This document shows, piece by piece, positions 17,520 to 26,668 of a DNA stretch of 64,000 nt (positions within the stretch are counted from its first letter, which is position 1; each line of letters opens with the position of its first letter). The DNA is taken from contig JANRJS010000024.1 of the NCBI GenBank assembly GCA_033763835.1, positions 83,311 to 147,310 on the forward strand, written 5' to 3'. Origin of the DNA: JAPKYZ01 sp033763835 (lineage in GTDB: Bacteria > Acidobacteriota > Terriglobia > Bryobacterales > Bryobacteraceae). Position numbers and translations under genes: made by a program. Below the pieces are notes generated by a model, which was given only the letters and a program-made list of their open reading frames with translations, was not told the DNA's origin and did no database searches.

Positions 17520-18639
17520 GTAGATACGCTCTCCCACGCGCGCGGCGGTAGGCTTCGCGCAAACGAAGAAAGTCGCGCCAGCCGGCGAACGCGTGCGGAT
17601 CATGGCGCGCGATGTCCCGGAGCCGCCGCAGATGCGCCTGCCGCAGAGCTTCGTCGCCGGACCGGAACTCCTCTTCAATCGCCATTTGCGACCAATACTC
17701 GGGCCATCCGGCGGCGGTGGCGGGATCGGGGTAGACCGTTCGCAGCAGGCGGCGGGCCAACGGGGTTTCGGGGACCGCGAACGAGGGTGCGGAGGCGCGC
17801 AGGATCGTCAATGGCTCACCGGGTTGTTCGCCCACGGCGCGAGGCGCTCCCAGGACGCGGCGCGAAAGAAACTCGGCGGCTTCGGCCATCGTCGCAGCCG
17901 CCGCTTCGGGAGCTTTCTCGTCGATCTTCCCGGCCAGAGCGTCCGCGAAGCCCTCCGCATCCTTGGGAAGGGGCGGGGAAGGGGGCGTCGCGCGAGACAA
18001 CTTCGCCGCGTGGGATGCAAACTCGGCGAGGGCGGAAAATGCCGCGGCCGCCGCTTTGTCGAGCCGAGCTTGCAGCGCGGCGGGCGCACGCCACTCCGGC
18101 CGCGCGGGGACGACCGGTTCGTCCCACGCGTCGATTAAATTCCGCTTCGCCACCTCGCACAACTTGGGGATCAACTCGAGACGGCGGATCAAGTGAAACC
18201 ATCGCAACTCGTCGGGTGCGTCCGCCGGAGTGTCCCGCTTAACCATCGCGCGAGCGGCGAGACTTGCATACAGGGCGGGAGAGTGGCGATACGTCTCCCG
18301 GACTTCGAGATCCTCTCGCATCCGCGCAATGGCGGCCCCAATCGCCTCGAAGTCCGCCCGATCCTCCGGCAACAGACGCTCGACTTTAGTCCCGGCGATT
18401 CCCCGCTCGAACTTGGCCAGCCACTCGCGCCTCCGCTTCAATGCCCCCTCGCCGTAATCGTCGATCTGCTCGTCGAGGACCGCGCCAGCAAAACGATGAA
18501 TTCCGTTCTCGACGGAGGTCAAAGGCGTGTACGAGAGGCTGGTATAAACGAACTCCTCCGTGATGCGAAGAAACCGCGGCGGGCCGGGTTTGCAAGCGGC
18601 AAGTGCCGCGCCGCCGAAAAGCAGAGCGCGCCGGTTCAC
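17383..18639 (-). CDS. DUF885-like lipoprotein
   Basis: A 418-aa protein starting at a GTG, with signal VNRRALLFGGAALAAC giving a lipobox Cys at about codon 16. It is mostly helical. The C-terminus (YLLTEFHERVRREGALPLAAL) resembles the conserved end of DUF885 proteins, which are often annotated as peptidase-like; the HExxH-type motif is not evident, so activity is doubtful. The GTG start overlaps the stop of the patatin gene by 4 nt (GTGA), supporting both the start and co-expression. Confidence 0.65.
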   Translation of the reverse strand: MNRRALLFGGAALAACKPGPPRFLRITEEFVYTSLSYTPLTSVENGIHRFAGAVLDEQIDDYGEGALKRRREWLAKFERGIAGTKVERLLPEDRADFEAIGAAIARMREDLEVRETYRHSPALYASLAARAMVKRDTPADAPDELRWFHLIRRLELIPKLCEVAKRNLIDAWDEPVVPARPEWRAPAALQARLDKAAAAAFSALAEFASHAAKLSRATPPSPPLPKDAEGFADALAGKIDEKAPEAAAATMAEAAEFLSRRVLGAPRAVGEQPGEPLTILRASAPSFAVPETPLARRLLRTVYPDPATAAGWPEYWSQMAIEEEFRSGDEALRQAHLRRLRDIARHDPHAFAGWRDFLRLREAYRRARGRAYLLTEFHERVRREGALPLAALCRLLAGMDLPPIDAISLAPNGLRSAG

Positions 18640-19745
18640 GCGATCCGGTCGAGATGCTTGGTCATCGCGGCTCGCGCGGCGTCGATGAAATCGGACAGCC
18701 GTTTGTCGCGCAGGTCGAATTCGAGTGTGCCGTAGCCCTTCGCGGGCAGCCGGCAAATGCAGGCCTGATAGTGGTGAATGTACTCGCTGTCGTGAGCGCC
18801 CATCATCGTGTCCAGCAGACGGCCCGCGCGCCGGATCGTGCGGCGCGACGAGAACACGGAGGGCGATTCTTCGCGCGGAGGTTGACCGGGAACTTCGCAA
18901 TCTTCGTCGATCATCAACCCTAAGTTTCCCGCATCGCCGGCATGCGTATCGCCCATCACTTCCCGTACTTCCGGGCTATCTTCCGGTTCGACGGCGATGT
19001 ACTTGATCGGAAAGTTCGAGAGCGCGCCGCCGTCCACCATCGCGTGGCCGCAGATGTCCGCGCCGCGGTACAGTCCCCACTCCTTGCGCCAGATCACTTC
19101 CGGCCAAACGAAGGGAATCGACATCGACATCCGCACGGCCCAACAAACGGGCAGGTCGGGCGCGGTGCGGTGGTTCAGCACCAGCATCTTGTGCCCCGTC
19201 GTGTCGGAGACGACGACGCTCAAGTCGCTGCCGGTGGTTTGGTTCATTTGCGCGAGCGTGGTGTCGATCCGGATTCTCCGCAGCGCGAGCTTCTCCTGCA
19301 GCCACTGCAAGAACGTACGGCCCGAGTAATAGCCGCCGCGCTCCACGAGGGAGAAGAATCGGGAATACAGCGTGCTTTGCAGCAGTCGGTCTAACACCAG
19401 GCGGTCGATGCGCTTTTCCGCCCAGTCGGGGACGAACGGAAAATCCATCTCGCGAAGGGCGAGAATCGTCTCGCTGGACTCGATCATCTCGGCGGAGAAC
19501 TCGTGCCGCGCGGGCTTGTCGAGAAAAGCTTGGAAGCGGGGCTCGTCGTTCTGCCGCTCCAGCACCATCTCGCGGATCTCCGCATTTGAAAATCGCGCCG
19601 CGACCAGCGCCGCCGTGATCGCCCCGGCGGACGTCCCCATCACCCGGCGAATGGTGTGTCCGCGCTCTTCGAGTACTTCGAGAGCGCCTAGAAAGGCAAC
19701 GCCTTTCGCACCGCCGCCCTCGAACACCACATCGTAGGCCGCCAT
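18636..19745 (-). CDS. Patatin-like phospholipase
   Basis: A 369-aa patatin-family acyl hydrolase with the oxyanion loop GGGAKG at codons 10-15, nucleophile motif GTSAG with Ser39, and the Asp dyad in HAMVDGGALSNFPI. It would hydrolyse phospholipid acyl chains, probably in the cytoplasm. It has a good Shine-Dalgarno (GGGGAGGAA) and is followed by the DUF885-like lipoprotein with a 4-nt overlap. Confidence 0.92.
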   Translation of the reverse strand: MAAYDVVFEGGGAKGVAFLGALEVLEERGHTIRRVMGTSAGAITAALVAARFSNAEIREMVLERQNDEPRFQAFLDKPARHEFSAEMIESSETILALREMDFPFVPDWAEKRIDRLVLDRLLQSTLYSRFFSLVERGGYYSGRTFLQWLQEKLALRRIRIDTTLAQMNQTTGSDLSVVVSDTTGHKMLVLNHRTAPDLPVCWAVRMSMSIPFVWPEVIWRKEWGLYRGADICGHAMVDGGALSNFPIKYIAVEPEDSPEVREVMGDTHAGDAGNLGLMIDEDCEVPGQPPREESPSVFSSRRTIRRAGRLLDTMMGAHDSEYIHHYQACICRLPAKGYGTLEFDLRDKRLSDFIDAARAAMTKHLDRIA

Positions 19746-19766
19746 CGCGTTCCTCCCCGCGGAACG

Positions 19767-21134
19767 TTACTGCTTAATTACCGTTCCGTCCTTCTTGCGC
19801 ACTTCGCCCCAGCCGCCGTTCAGCCGCTGGCGCTCGCCTTGCTCGCCGTAGCCGAACGGATACTTCTTCGCAGCCGCCTCGTTGACTTCGATCCCCCAGC
19901 CGGGAGCCTCGTTGGCGTACGCGTAGCCGTCCTTGAAGGTCGGCACGCCGGAAAAGACTTCGAGCGACCGTTCGCCGAACCCGCTCCATTCCTGCACGCC
20001 GAAGTTGTAGCAAGCCAGATCGAGCGCTACGTTCGCCGCATGGCCGATCGGCGAGACGTCGCCCGGGCCATGCCACGCCGTGCGTACCCCATACACTTCG
20101 CACATAGCCGCCATCTTGCGGCAGGGGGTCAATCCGCCCATCTGGCTGACATGAACGCGCATATAGTCGATCAAACGGTCGTGAACGAGCGGAATCCACT
20201 CGTGCGGCGAGTTGAACAGCTCGCCCATCGCGATCGGCGTCGTGCACTGCTGCCGGATCAGCTTGTAGTAAGCGATGTCCTCGGGCGACAGCGGATCTTC
20301 GAGGAAGAACATCTTGAACTGTTCCATGTCCTTCGCCAGTTGCAGCGCCTGCGTTGGGGTGACGCGCTCATGCGTGTCGTGCAGCAGTTCGATCTCGTCG
20401 CCCAGTTCTTTGCGCGCCGCCTCAAACACTTTAAGACACTTTCGGACGTAATCCGCGGGTTCATACACCGGACTGTTATGCAGCGCGGGTACGCGCCGCC
20501 CCGGAATCGTGGACATGATCTCGTTGGCGTTCGCGCCGCCGCGCGAACCGTAGGCCGCCTGTCCGCGCATACCGAACTGGATGCGCACGTGACGGTAACC
20601 GCGCGCGATGTAGCTCTTGGCGCTCTCGATAATCTCGGGGATCTCCATGCCGCCCGCGTGGCCATAGCAATCGGCCGCCTCACGACACTTGCCGCCCAAA
20701 AGCTGATACACGGGCATGCCCGCCTGCCGGCCCTTGATGTCCCATAGCGCCTGATCGACGCCCGAAATCGCGTTGTTCAGGACGCCCGAGTTGCGCCAAT
20801 ACGACGAGTTGTAGCAAGCCTGCCAGATGTCGTCGATCCGGTCCGCCGCTTTCCCGATGAGGAACGGTTTGAGGTATTTTTCGACGGCGGGCACCACCAG
20901 ATCGGCGCGCTGCGTGAAGGTCCCGCAGCCGTACCCGTAAAGGCCGTCCTGATCGGTGAGAATCTTGACGACCACCAGCCGCAAGCCCTGCGGGGCGGTG
21001 GCGATCACCTGGACGTCCTTGATCTTGGGCGAGGGCATGGCGCGTGTCGCCACCGCTATCTTTTGCTGCGCTTGCGCCGAGCGTGTGGCCAGCGTGGCCG
21101 CCGCCCCCGCAGTTAGCAACTCTCTACGCTTCAT
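19767..21134 (-). CDS. Enolase-superfamily sugar-acid dehydratase (mandelate racemase/ManD-like)
   Basis: A 455-aa enzyme with a Tat-like leader (MKRRELLTAGAAATLATRSA), unusual for this family, so it may act in the periplasm. Capping domain segments (KIKDVQVIATAPQG) are followed by the barrel with metal ligands in LLHDTHERV, FLEDPLSPED and MGELFNSPHEW, as in mannonate/gluconate dehydratase-like members; the C-terminus GWGIEVNEAAAKKYPF is also typical. It starts 11 nt inside ccmD, so it may be co-transcribed with the ccm operon by position alone. Confidence 0.87.
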   Translation of the reverse strand: MKRRELLTAGAAATLATRSAQAQQKIAVATRAMPSPKIKDVQVIATAPQGLRLVVVKILTDQDGLYGYGCGTFTQRADLVVPAVEKYLKPFLIGKAADRIDDIWQACYNSSYWRNSGVLNNAISGVDQALWDIKGRQAGMPVYQLLGGKCREAADCYGHAGGMEIPEIIESAKSYIARGYRHVRIQFGMRGQAAYGSRGGANANEIMSTIPGRRVPALHNSPVYEPADYVRKCLKVFEAARKELGDEIELLHDTHERVTPTQALQLAKDMEQFKMFFLEDPLSPEDIAYYKLIRQQCTTPIAMGELFNSPHEWIPLVHDRLIDYMRVHVSQMGGLTPCRKMAAMCEVYGVRTAWHGPGDVSPIGHAANVALDLACYNFGVQEWSGFGERSLEVFSGVPTFKDGYAYANEAPGWGIEVNEAAAKKYPFGYGEQGERQRLNGGWGEVRKKDGTVIKQ

Positions 21135-21285
21135 GACGGCTCTTCTCCTCGATTAGCTTCTTCAAAGTCTCAACTTCCGACTTCAGCCGGCGTTCCCGCC
21201 CGATCAGGGTCGCGACGTAAATCATCAATACGCCCCAAGCGGCGATCAGGCCGTAACACATGTACTCGAAATTGCGTTGGTCCAT
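21124..21285 (-). CDS. ccmD: CcmD-like small haem-exporter subunit
   Basis: A 53-aa protein: MDQRNFEYMCYGLIAAWG opens into one membrane helix (AAWGVLMIYVATLIG) followed by a charged coiled-coil tail (ERRLKSEVETLKKLIEEK). Length, topology and position directly after ccmC fit CcmD, which holds the CcmABC complex and releases holo-CcmE. Its last codons overlap the downstream enolase-superfamily gene by 11 nt. Confidence 0.85.
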   Translation of the reverse strand: MDQRNFEYMCYGLIAAWGVLMIYVATLIGRERRLKSEVETLKKLIEEKSRHEA

Positions 21286-21295
21286 AGTATGCCGC

Positions 21296-21970
21296 CTAGT
21301 AGGCGAGCGCCTCGCGCCGCAACGACTCGATCTCGCGCCGCCGCTCTTCCTGATTCCAGCGGATCGCCACCAACACCGTGGCCAGCATCGCCAGCGCCAG
21401 CAAATTATGCCCGAGCATCATTTCCATCGCTGGATCGATCGTGCCGCCGCCAGTGCGGATCGACAACACCGGGGCGGGATGCTGCGTGCGGAACCACTCG
21501 TTCGATTTGTAAGTCAGGATGACGCTCGCAAACGCGAAAATTCCAAGGACGGCGGAGTTCTTCGCGCGCTCCGTGGCGTCGGGAATCGCTCGACGCAGCA
21601 TCAGATATCCGGCGTAGATCGCGGCGCTTAGCAGGGCGGTGGAAAGGCGGGGATCCCAGGTCCACCAGATGCCCCAGATAATGCGGCCCCAGATCATGCC
21701 GGTGATCAGATTCATGATCGCGAACGGTAGTCCCACTTCCGTTACCGCTGCCGCCAACGAATCCCACTTCCAGTTCCGCGTTCGCAGGTAGAGGGCGCTG
21801 AATACGCCGGTCAACAGAAAACACGCCGCGCCGGTCAAGTAGCCGGGCAGGTGGAAGTAGAAAATCCGGTAAATCGGCCCTTGGGCGAGTTCGTCGGGCA
21901 ACTGCAACATCAGGATGTAGATGTTGCGACTGAGATAAAGCGCCGAAGCGATCAGTAAAGCGTAGAGCAT
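21296..21970 (-). CDS. ccmC: Cytochrome c maturation protein CcmC
   Basis: A 224-aa, six-helix haem-handling protein that presents haem to CcmE. The tryptophan-rich WWD motif appears as GIWWTWDPRLSTALL, with flanking FYFHLPGYLTG and EMMLGHNLLAL providing the haem-ligand His. The ATG at 21970 overlaps the ccmB stop (TGATG); a TTG one codon earlier is less likely. Confidence 0.94.
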   Translation of the reverse strand: MLYALLIASALYLSRNIYILMLQLPDELAQGPIYRIFYFHLPGYLTGAACFLLTGVFSALYLRTRNWKWDSLAAAVTEVGLPFAIMNLITGMIWGRIIWGIWWTWDPRLSTALLSAAIYAGYLMLRRAIPDATERAKNSAVLGIFAFASVILTYKSNEWFRTQHPAPVLSIRTGGGTIDPAMEMMLGHNLLALAMLATVLVAIRWNQEERRREIESLRREALAY

Positions 21971-22635
21971 CAATCGACCAAAACCACGTCGGCCAAGAGC
22001 ACCGCCAACGCGGTGAAAATGATATCAAAGCCCGTTAACAAACGAAGCCAGATTTCGGGGATTGCCTGCCGCTGAATCGACGCTCCCGTGATCTCGATCG
22101 CGGCTACCAGCGCCGGCATCATCATCGGGTAGATCAGCACGGGCAACATCAGTTCCCGCATTTGCAGATTGACGGTGAGCGCGCCGAACATCGTGCCCAA
22201 AACCGCGATTCCCCAGGTGGCGAGGGCGAACGATGCCGCCACCCAACCCGCCTGCCAGGTCAGCGACACGTTGTAGAAAACGAGGAACGCGGGGAGCGCC
22301 GCCAATTCCACCGCAAGCAGCAACACGAATCCAGCGAAAGCTTTGCCAAGGAACAGGGCCCCCGGCGGGATCGGCGAAGCCCGTAGAGCTTCCAGGCAAT
22401 CATTGGGAAGTTCGCGCGCAAACCCGCGATTCACGATCAGCGCGGCGGCGAAGCTGTACACCAGCCATAGCAGCCCGCCGGACCAAAGCTTGGAATCTTC
22501 GGCGCCGGGGTCGAAGGCGAAGCTGAAAAGCAGCAGCAGCACGACTGTCACAGCCAGCGCCGCGTTCAACGATTCCTTCGTCCGCCATTCGGAGCGCAGG
22601 TCCTTGGCCGCGACTTTCCAGGCGTCGGCGATCAT
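21970..22635 (-). CDS. ccmB: Haem exporter membrane subunit CcmB
   Basis: A 221-aa ABC-type permease with six predicted helices. WKVAAKDLRSEWRTKESLNA is the usual CcmB opening and LPVLIYPMMMPALVAAIE its conserved middle. The ATG at 22635 overlaps the ccmA stop by 4 nt; sequence upstream in the same frame is a shadow of ccmA. Confidence 0.94.
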   Translation of the reverse strand: MIADAWKVAAKDLRSEWRTKESLNAALAVTVVLLLLFSFAFDPGAEDSKLWSGGLLWLVYSFAAALIVNRGFARELPNDCLEALRASPIPPGALFLGKAFAGFVLLLAVELAALPAFLVFYNVSLTWQAGWVAASFALATWGIAVLGTMFGALTVNLQMRELMLPVLIYPMMMPALVAAIEITGASIQRQAIPEIWLRLLTGFDIIFTALAVLLADVVLVD

Positions 22636-23252
22636 TGGGTCACGCCGGACTGCAGGCGCCCGCGTTCGAGCTTCCAGGATTGCGTCGCCAGTTCCATCAC
22701 TTCGGGAATCTGGTGGCTTGAAACAACGACGGTGGCACGCCGCGCCAGCGCTTCCCGCAGAACGGCTTGCAGCAGCGTCACAGAGCGCGCGTCCAGTCCG
22801 GTGAACGGTTCGTCGAGGACCAGCAAATCTGGGGAATGCAGGAACGCCCGCCCTAGCGCCACACGCTGCCGCATTCCGCGCGAGAACTGCCGTACCGGAG
22901 CGTCGGCCACATGGTCGAGTTCGACGCGCGCCAGCCACGTTTCGGCGGCGGATGCGGGAGCGCGATACGCGTTCGCCCAAAATCGCAGATTCTCGCGGGC
23001 GGAAAGTTCGTCCCAGAGTCCAAGTCCGTGACCGAGGTAACCGACGCGCTCGGGGGCGGGGAGGCGGAGGCCCCCTTTCTGCGGTTTCGCGAGCCGCGCC
23101 AGCAGTTTCAACAGCGTCGTCTTGCCCGCGCCGTTTGGACCGAGCAGTGCAATGCACTCGCCGGCGCTCGCCGAGCAGGTCACCTCGCGAAGCGCTGCGA
23201 AGTCCCCGAAGAATCGCCAGACACCGTCTGCCGCGACGAGGGGCTCGGCCAT
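22632..23252 (-). CDS. ccmA: Haem exporter ATPase CcmA
   Basis: A 206-aa ABC ATPase with Walker A GPNGAGKTT, signature motif FSRGMRQR (an S-R-G-M variant of LSGGQ), Walker B LLVLDEPFTGLD and switch His in VSSHQIPEV. Together with CcmB and CcmC it drives release of haem-loaded CcmE. It lies 3 bp after the unknown gene at 23256. Confidence 0.95.
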   Translation of the reverse strand: MAEPLVAADGVWRFFGDFAALREVTCSASAGECIALLGPNGAGKTTLLKLLARLAKPQKGGLRLPAPERVGYLGHGLGLWDELSARENLRFWANAYRAPASAAETWLARVELDHVADAPVRQFSRGMRQRVALGRAFLHSPDLLVLDEPFTGLDARSVTLLQAVLREALARRATVVVSSHQIPEVMELATQSWKLERGRLQSGVTQ

Positions 23253-23255
23253 CGG

Positions 23256-23891
23256 CTAGCCCACCCGCGCGCGAAAATGCAGCGCGAATCCGATCGCCAG
23301 CACGCCGAGCGTCAGTCCTAAAATCCACGGTAGACGGTCGTAGAGACGCGGCATGATTTGCTCGATCCGCGGACCGTCGTCCTCGCCCGCCTCCTCCGCC
23401 TCCGGACGCTGCGCGCGCAGCTTGCCCGCGCCGTTGATTTCGATCTTGAAAGAGGAGCCCTTCAGCGTGTAAATCTGCGCCTGCGTGGTGGGTTCCACGC
23501 CATTCGATTCGAGCGCCGCGCCTTTGGCGGTTACGCCTTTCGGGAAGACGAGCCGCACGGGCCCGCCGCCGTGCAGGATGCGTCCGTTTAACGTTTCCGG
23601 CGAGACGAATGGCATCGACCAGTTGACATCGACGCGCGACTCGGGCCCTTGTGCGGCGTCGAGCGTCACGTCGTAAACGCCCGGTTTCGCCGTCTTCACC
23701 GCTTTGCCGCCGCGCGTTCCCGCGAGTTCTGCGTCAGGTGGCAGGAACACTTGAACTTTACCCGCACCTTCGACGATCAGCGTCTCGCTTACTGCGAGAT
23801 CGGTGCCCGATGGTTCGAGCAGCATCATATGCTGGGTCACCTTAGCTTGCCCAAAAGCCAGAACGGGAACCAGAAGCAGTGCGGCTCTCAT
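23256..23891 (-). CDS. Unknown exported membrane-anchored protein inside the ccm operon
   Basis: A 211-aa protein with a signal peptide (MRAALLLVPVLAFGQA), a beta-rich periplasmic part (EPSGTDLAVSETLIVEG, KPGVYDVTLDA, VNWSMPF), an acidic stretch (EAEEAGEDDG) and a C-terminal membrane helix (LPWILGLTLGVLAIGFAL). There is no CxxC or haem motif. It overlaps the previous gene by 4 nt and ccmA follows by 3 nt, so it is part of the operon. It is not one of the classical Ccm proteins; a carboxypeptidase-regulatory-like or cytochrome-related chaperone role is only a guess. Confidence 0.75.
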   Translation of the reverse strand: MRAALLLVPVLAFGQAKVTQHMMLLEPSGTDLAVSETLIVEGAGKVQVFLPPDAELAGTRGGKAVKTAKPGVYDVTLDAAQGPESRVDVNWSMPFVSPETLNGRILHGGGPVRLVFPKGVTAKGAALESNGVEPTTQAQIYTLKGSSFKIEINGAGKLRAQRPEAEEAGEDDGPRIEQIMPRLYDRLPWILGLTLGVLAIGFALHFRARVG

Positions 23892-24175
23892 GACGCCTTC
23901 TTCGCTAACTTCGCTTTCAGCGCCTCCACTTCGGCCAGCACCTGCGCGAGCTCGCTTTGCAACGCCTGCTTCGACTTCGCATAATCCTCGTCGGATAGCT
24001 TACCGAGCCGCAGTTCGAATTGGAGATCGCGCAGGTTTTCGTAAATGCGCGCCTTATGCTCGTCGAGCGCCTGAAACGGCGACACAGGCTCGGCGGGCGG
24101 AATGTCTTTCGGGCGCACGCCGAGCGTCGCGAGCAACACGCCCACGGTGACGAGAATGGCGGCGGCGATCAACAT
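23888..24175 (-). CDS. CcmI-like N-terminal-type membrane/coiled-coil protein
   Basis: A 95-aa protein: one membrane helix (MLIAAAILVTVGVLLATLG), a short linker, and a coiled coil with LRDLQFELRLGKLSDEDYAK, the pattern of the cytoplasmic CcmI-1 segment. The large TPR part of CcmI is missing. It may bridge apocytochrome or CcmH to CcmF. The start is ATG; a 4-nt overlap with the next gene shows coupling. Confidence 0.7.
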   Translation of the reverse strand: MLIAAAILVTVGVLLATLGVRPKDIPPAEPVSPFQALDEHKARIYENLRDLQFELRLGKLSDEDYAKSKQALQSELAQVLAEVEALKAKLAKKAS

Positions 24176-24208
24176 CTAGGCTTGCCGGCCGCTCGCGTCT
24201 CACGCTCG

Positions 24209-24667
24209 CTAATCAAGCGCGTCGAGGTCCTTCCCCGCCAACTCGCGGTGACGGGCCGACACCACGGCCGGTTCCTGTTGCGATTCGCGCATCCGCCTCA
24301 CCCAAACGTAGATGGCGTACAAACCCACGGCGAGCATTGCGAACGGCATGATCCAGGCGATCGAGTAACCGCCCGAGGCCGGGGGCACGGCAAGCGTTTT
24401 CAATCCGCCCTCTTCGACGAACTTCGCCACCACCGCCTCGTCCGCCACACCCGCGCGTTTCATATCGACGATCTTTTGCCGCGAACCGCCCGCGTAACTA
24501 CACCCCAGCATCTGGCAATCGCCGACGGTATTCTTGCAGCGTCCGCAAAGGCAGGCGAGTTTGCTTCCTACCCGCCGCACGTCGGGATCCATCATCAGAG
24601 ACGCGGTCTGACCTAGCGTCACCCAAGTCAACGCGGGAAGGAGAAGGAATCGCTTAAACCGGGACAT
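24209..24667 (-). CDS. ccmH: CcmH-like thiol-disulfide protein
   Basis: A 152-aa protein with a signal peptide, then a CcmH/NrfF-type domain with LACLCGRC (Cys39, Cys41, Cys44, so CxxC as C41-G-R-C44) plus Cys51 and Cys56, and a C-terminal membrane helix (IAWIMPFAMLAVGLYAIYVW). It would keep the apocytochrome CxxCH thiols reduced. The extra Cys pair is unlike the standard LRCxxCQ. Its start overlaps ccmF by 14 nt. Confidence 0.85.
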   Translation of the reverse strand: MSRFKRFLLLPALTWVTLGQTASLMMDPDVRRVGSKLACLCGRCKNTVGDCQMLGCSYAGGSRQKIVDMKRAGVADEAVVAKFVEEGGLKTLAVPPASGGYSIAWIMPFAMLAVGLYAIYVWVRRMRESQQEPAVVSARHRELAGKDLDALD

Positions 24668-26663
24668 TCTCTTTTGTTGTGATCCCGACCACTTCGGTCT
24701 TCGCGTATTGGAGTTTCACTTTCGAGGGGATGAGACAAATCCACGTGCCAACGAGAACCACGGCAAACCCGATCCAAATCCAAGACACTAGTGGGAAGAC
24801 GTAGGCTTGGATCGTAACCTTCTTGCCGTCTTCCGACGCGCTCGCGAAATTGACGTAGAGGTCTTCGTTCAGACGACGGCGAATTCTCACTTCGCTCGAC
24901 GGCTGACGGCTGGCTTTGTAGAGGCGGCGCTCCGGTTGCAGATCGCCCAGAAACTCGCCGTCGCGCCAGATTCCCAATCGCGCGTACTGCCAGATGTAGT
25001 TGCCCGCGTCGCCGTCTTTGGTTTCTTTTGCCAGCAACTCGTATTTGCCGAGCTGGAACTTCTCGCCAATGGCGACTTCCGCCGTCACGTCGTGGTTGAA
25101 GGCGGCGCCAGTGAATCCAATAAACATGAGCACGATGCCCATATGCACCAAATAGCCGCCGTAACGGCGCGTGTTGCGGTGAGTGAGTTCGAATAACGCC
25201 GCGGGCCAGGAAAGGCCGTCCTTCGAGTGGATCGCGGCGGCTCCCTTAAAGAACTCGATCACGATCGTCGCCGTTACAAAGGCGCATAGACCGAACGAGA
25301 TCAGCGCGTACATGTGCCGAATACCGACCGCAGCCAGGACGGTCATCGTTAGGACCATCAGAATCGCCGGATACAGGAAGTTACGCCGCAGTTGATCGAC
25401 CGAACTGCGCCGCCACGCGATCAATGGTCCGACGCCAGTGAGTAACAACAAAACCAAGCCGATGGGGATGTTGACCCGATTGAAGAACGGCGCGTCCACC
25501 GAAATTTTCTCGCCCGTGATCGCTTCGCTAATCACGGGAAACAACGTTCCCCAAAGCACGGCAAAGCAACTGGCGAGTAGAAACAAATTATTGAACAGGA
25601 AGCTCGACTCCCGGGAAACCACGCTCTCCAATTGCGTCTCCGACTTCAGGTAGTCGAGGCGGCTCAGAATCACATACGCCGTCACGGCGATGGCGATGGA
25701 CAAGAACACCGTGAAGTGGGGCTTCAACGGCGACTGGGCGAAGGCGTGCACGCTCGAAACCAGGCCCGTGCGGGTGAGCATCGTACCCAGGATGCAAAGC
25801 AGGAAGGTCGCCGAAATGAGCGACGCGTTCCACACCTTCATCATGCCTTTCTTCTCCTGCATCATTACCGAGTGCAGAAAGGCGGTCGATGTAATCCAGG
25901 GCAGTAACGACGCGTTTTCCACCGGATCCCAGCCCCAGTAGCCGCCCCAACCGAGCACCGCGTACGCCCAGCCCGCGCCCAGCACAATGCCGCAGGTTTG
26001 GAACATCCAGGTAACGATCGTCCAGCGGCGCGTGGTGTGAATCCAGGCGTCGCCCGGCTGGCGGACGATCAGAGAACCGAGCGCGAACGCGAATGGCACC
26101 GTGAAGCCGACATAGCCGAGATAAAGCATCGGCGGGTGAATCTGCATCGCCCAATACTGAAGCAGAGGGTTCAGCCCTTGCCCGTCCGGTACCGCAGTGA
26201 TTCCCTTACCCACAGCAAGCATTTGGAACGGGCTCACCACAAATGCATTCAGCACCAGGAAGAAAATCTGGACCGCCGACAGCGTCGCCAGCACCCAGGG
26301 CATCATGTTGCGGAACTTAGATCGATTGGTAAACGCCACGACGGCGGCGTAGGTGGAAAGAATCCAGCTCCAGAAGAGCAACGAGCCTTCCTGTCCACCC
26401 CACCAAGCCGTGAACTTGAAGTTTGCGCTCATCGCCTTGTCGGTGTGAGAGGCGACGTAGGCGAATCGGAAATCGGAAGTGAGTAGCGCGTACACAAGTA
26501 ACACGCTCGCGAGTGTTAGCAGCGCCCAGACGGCATAAATCGCCCGTTGCGCGCTCAAGGTGAGGAGGGGACGACCCCACTTCGCTCCGGCCAGCGAACC
26601 TGTGAACGCGTAAACCGAAAAACAAAACGCCAGTAAGACCGACAGCGCTCCGAGATTCTCCAT
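24654..26663 (-). CDS. ccmF: Cytochrome c haem lyase CcmF
   Basis: A 669-aa integral membrane protein with about 14 helices. The WWD domain is seen as LGWGGYWGWDPVENASLLPW, with FKFTAWWGGQEGSLLFWSW before it and IHPPMLYLGYVG; the C-terminal periplasmic part (GEKFQLGKYELLAKE) follows. CcmF ligates haem from CcmE to apocytochrome. ATG 26663 is chosen because it opens ENLGALSVLLAF; the extension upstream overlaps ccmE in a meaningless frame. Confidence 0.95.
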   Translation of the reverse strand: MENLGALSVLLAFCFSVYAFTGSLAGAKWGRPLLTLSAQRAIYAVWALLTLASVLLVYALLTSDFRFAYVASHTDKAMSANFKFTAWWGGQEGSLLFWSWILSTYAAVVAFTNRSKFRNMMPWVLATLSAVQIFFLVLNAFVVSPFQMLAVGKGITAVPDGQGLNPLLQYWAMQIHPPMLYLGYVGFTVPFAFALGSLIVRQPGDAWIHTTRRWTIVTWMFQTCGIVLGAGWAYAVLGWGGYWGWDPVENASLLPWITSTAFLHSVMMQEKKGMMKVWNASLISATFLLCILGTMLTRTGLVSSVHAFAQSPLKPHFTVFLSIAIAVTAYVILSRLDYLKSETQLESVVSRESSFLFNNLFLLASCFAVLWGTLFPVISEAITGEKISVDAPFFNRVNIPIGLVLLLLTGVGPLIAWRRSSVDQLRRNFLYPAILMVLTMTVLAAVGIRHMYALISFGLCAFVTATIVIEFFKGAAAIHSKDGLSWPAALFELTHRNTRRYGGYLVHMGIVLMFIGFTGAAFNHDVTAEVAIGEKFQLGKYELLAKETKDGDAGNYIWQYARLGIWRDGEFLGDLQPERRLYKASRQPSSEVRIRRRLNEDLYVNFASASEDGKKVTIQAYVFPLVSWIWIGFAVVLVGTWICLIPSKVKLQYAKTEVVGITTKENVPV

Positions 26664-26668
26664 AACGT

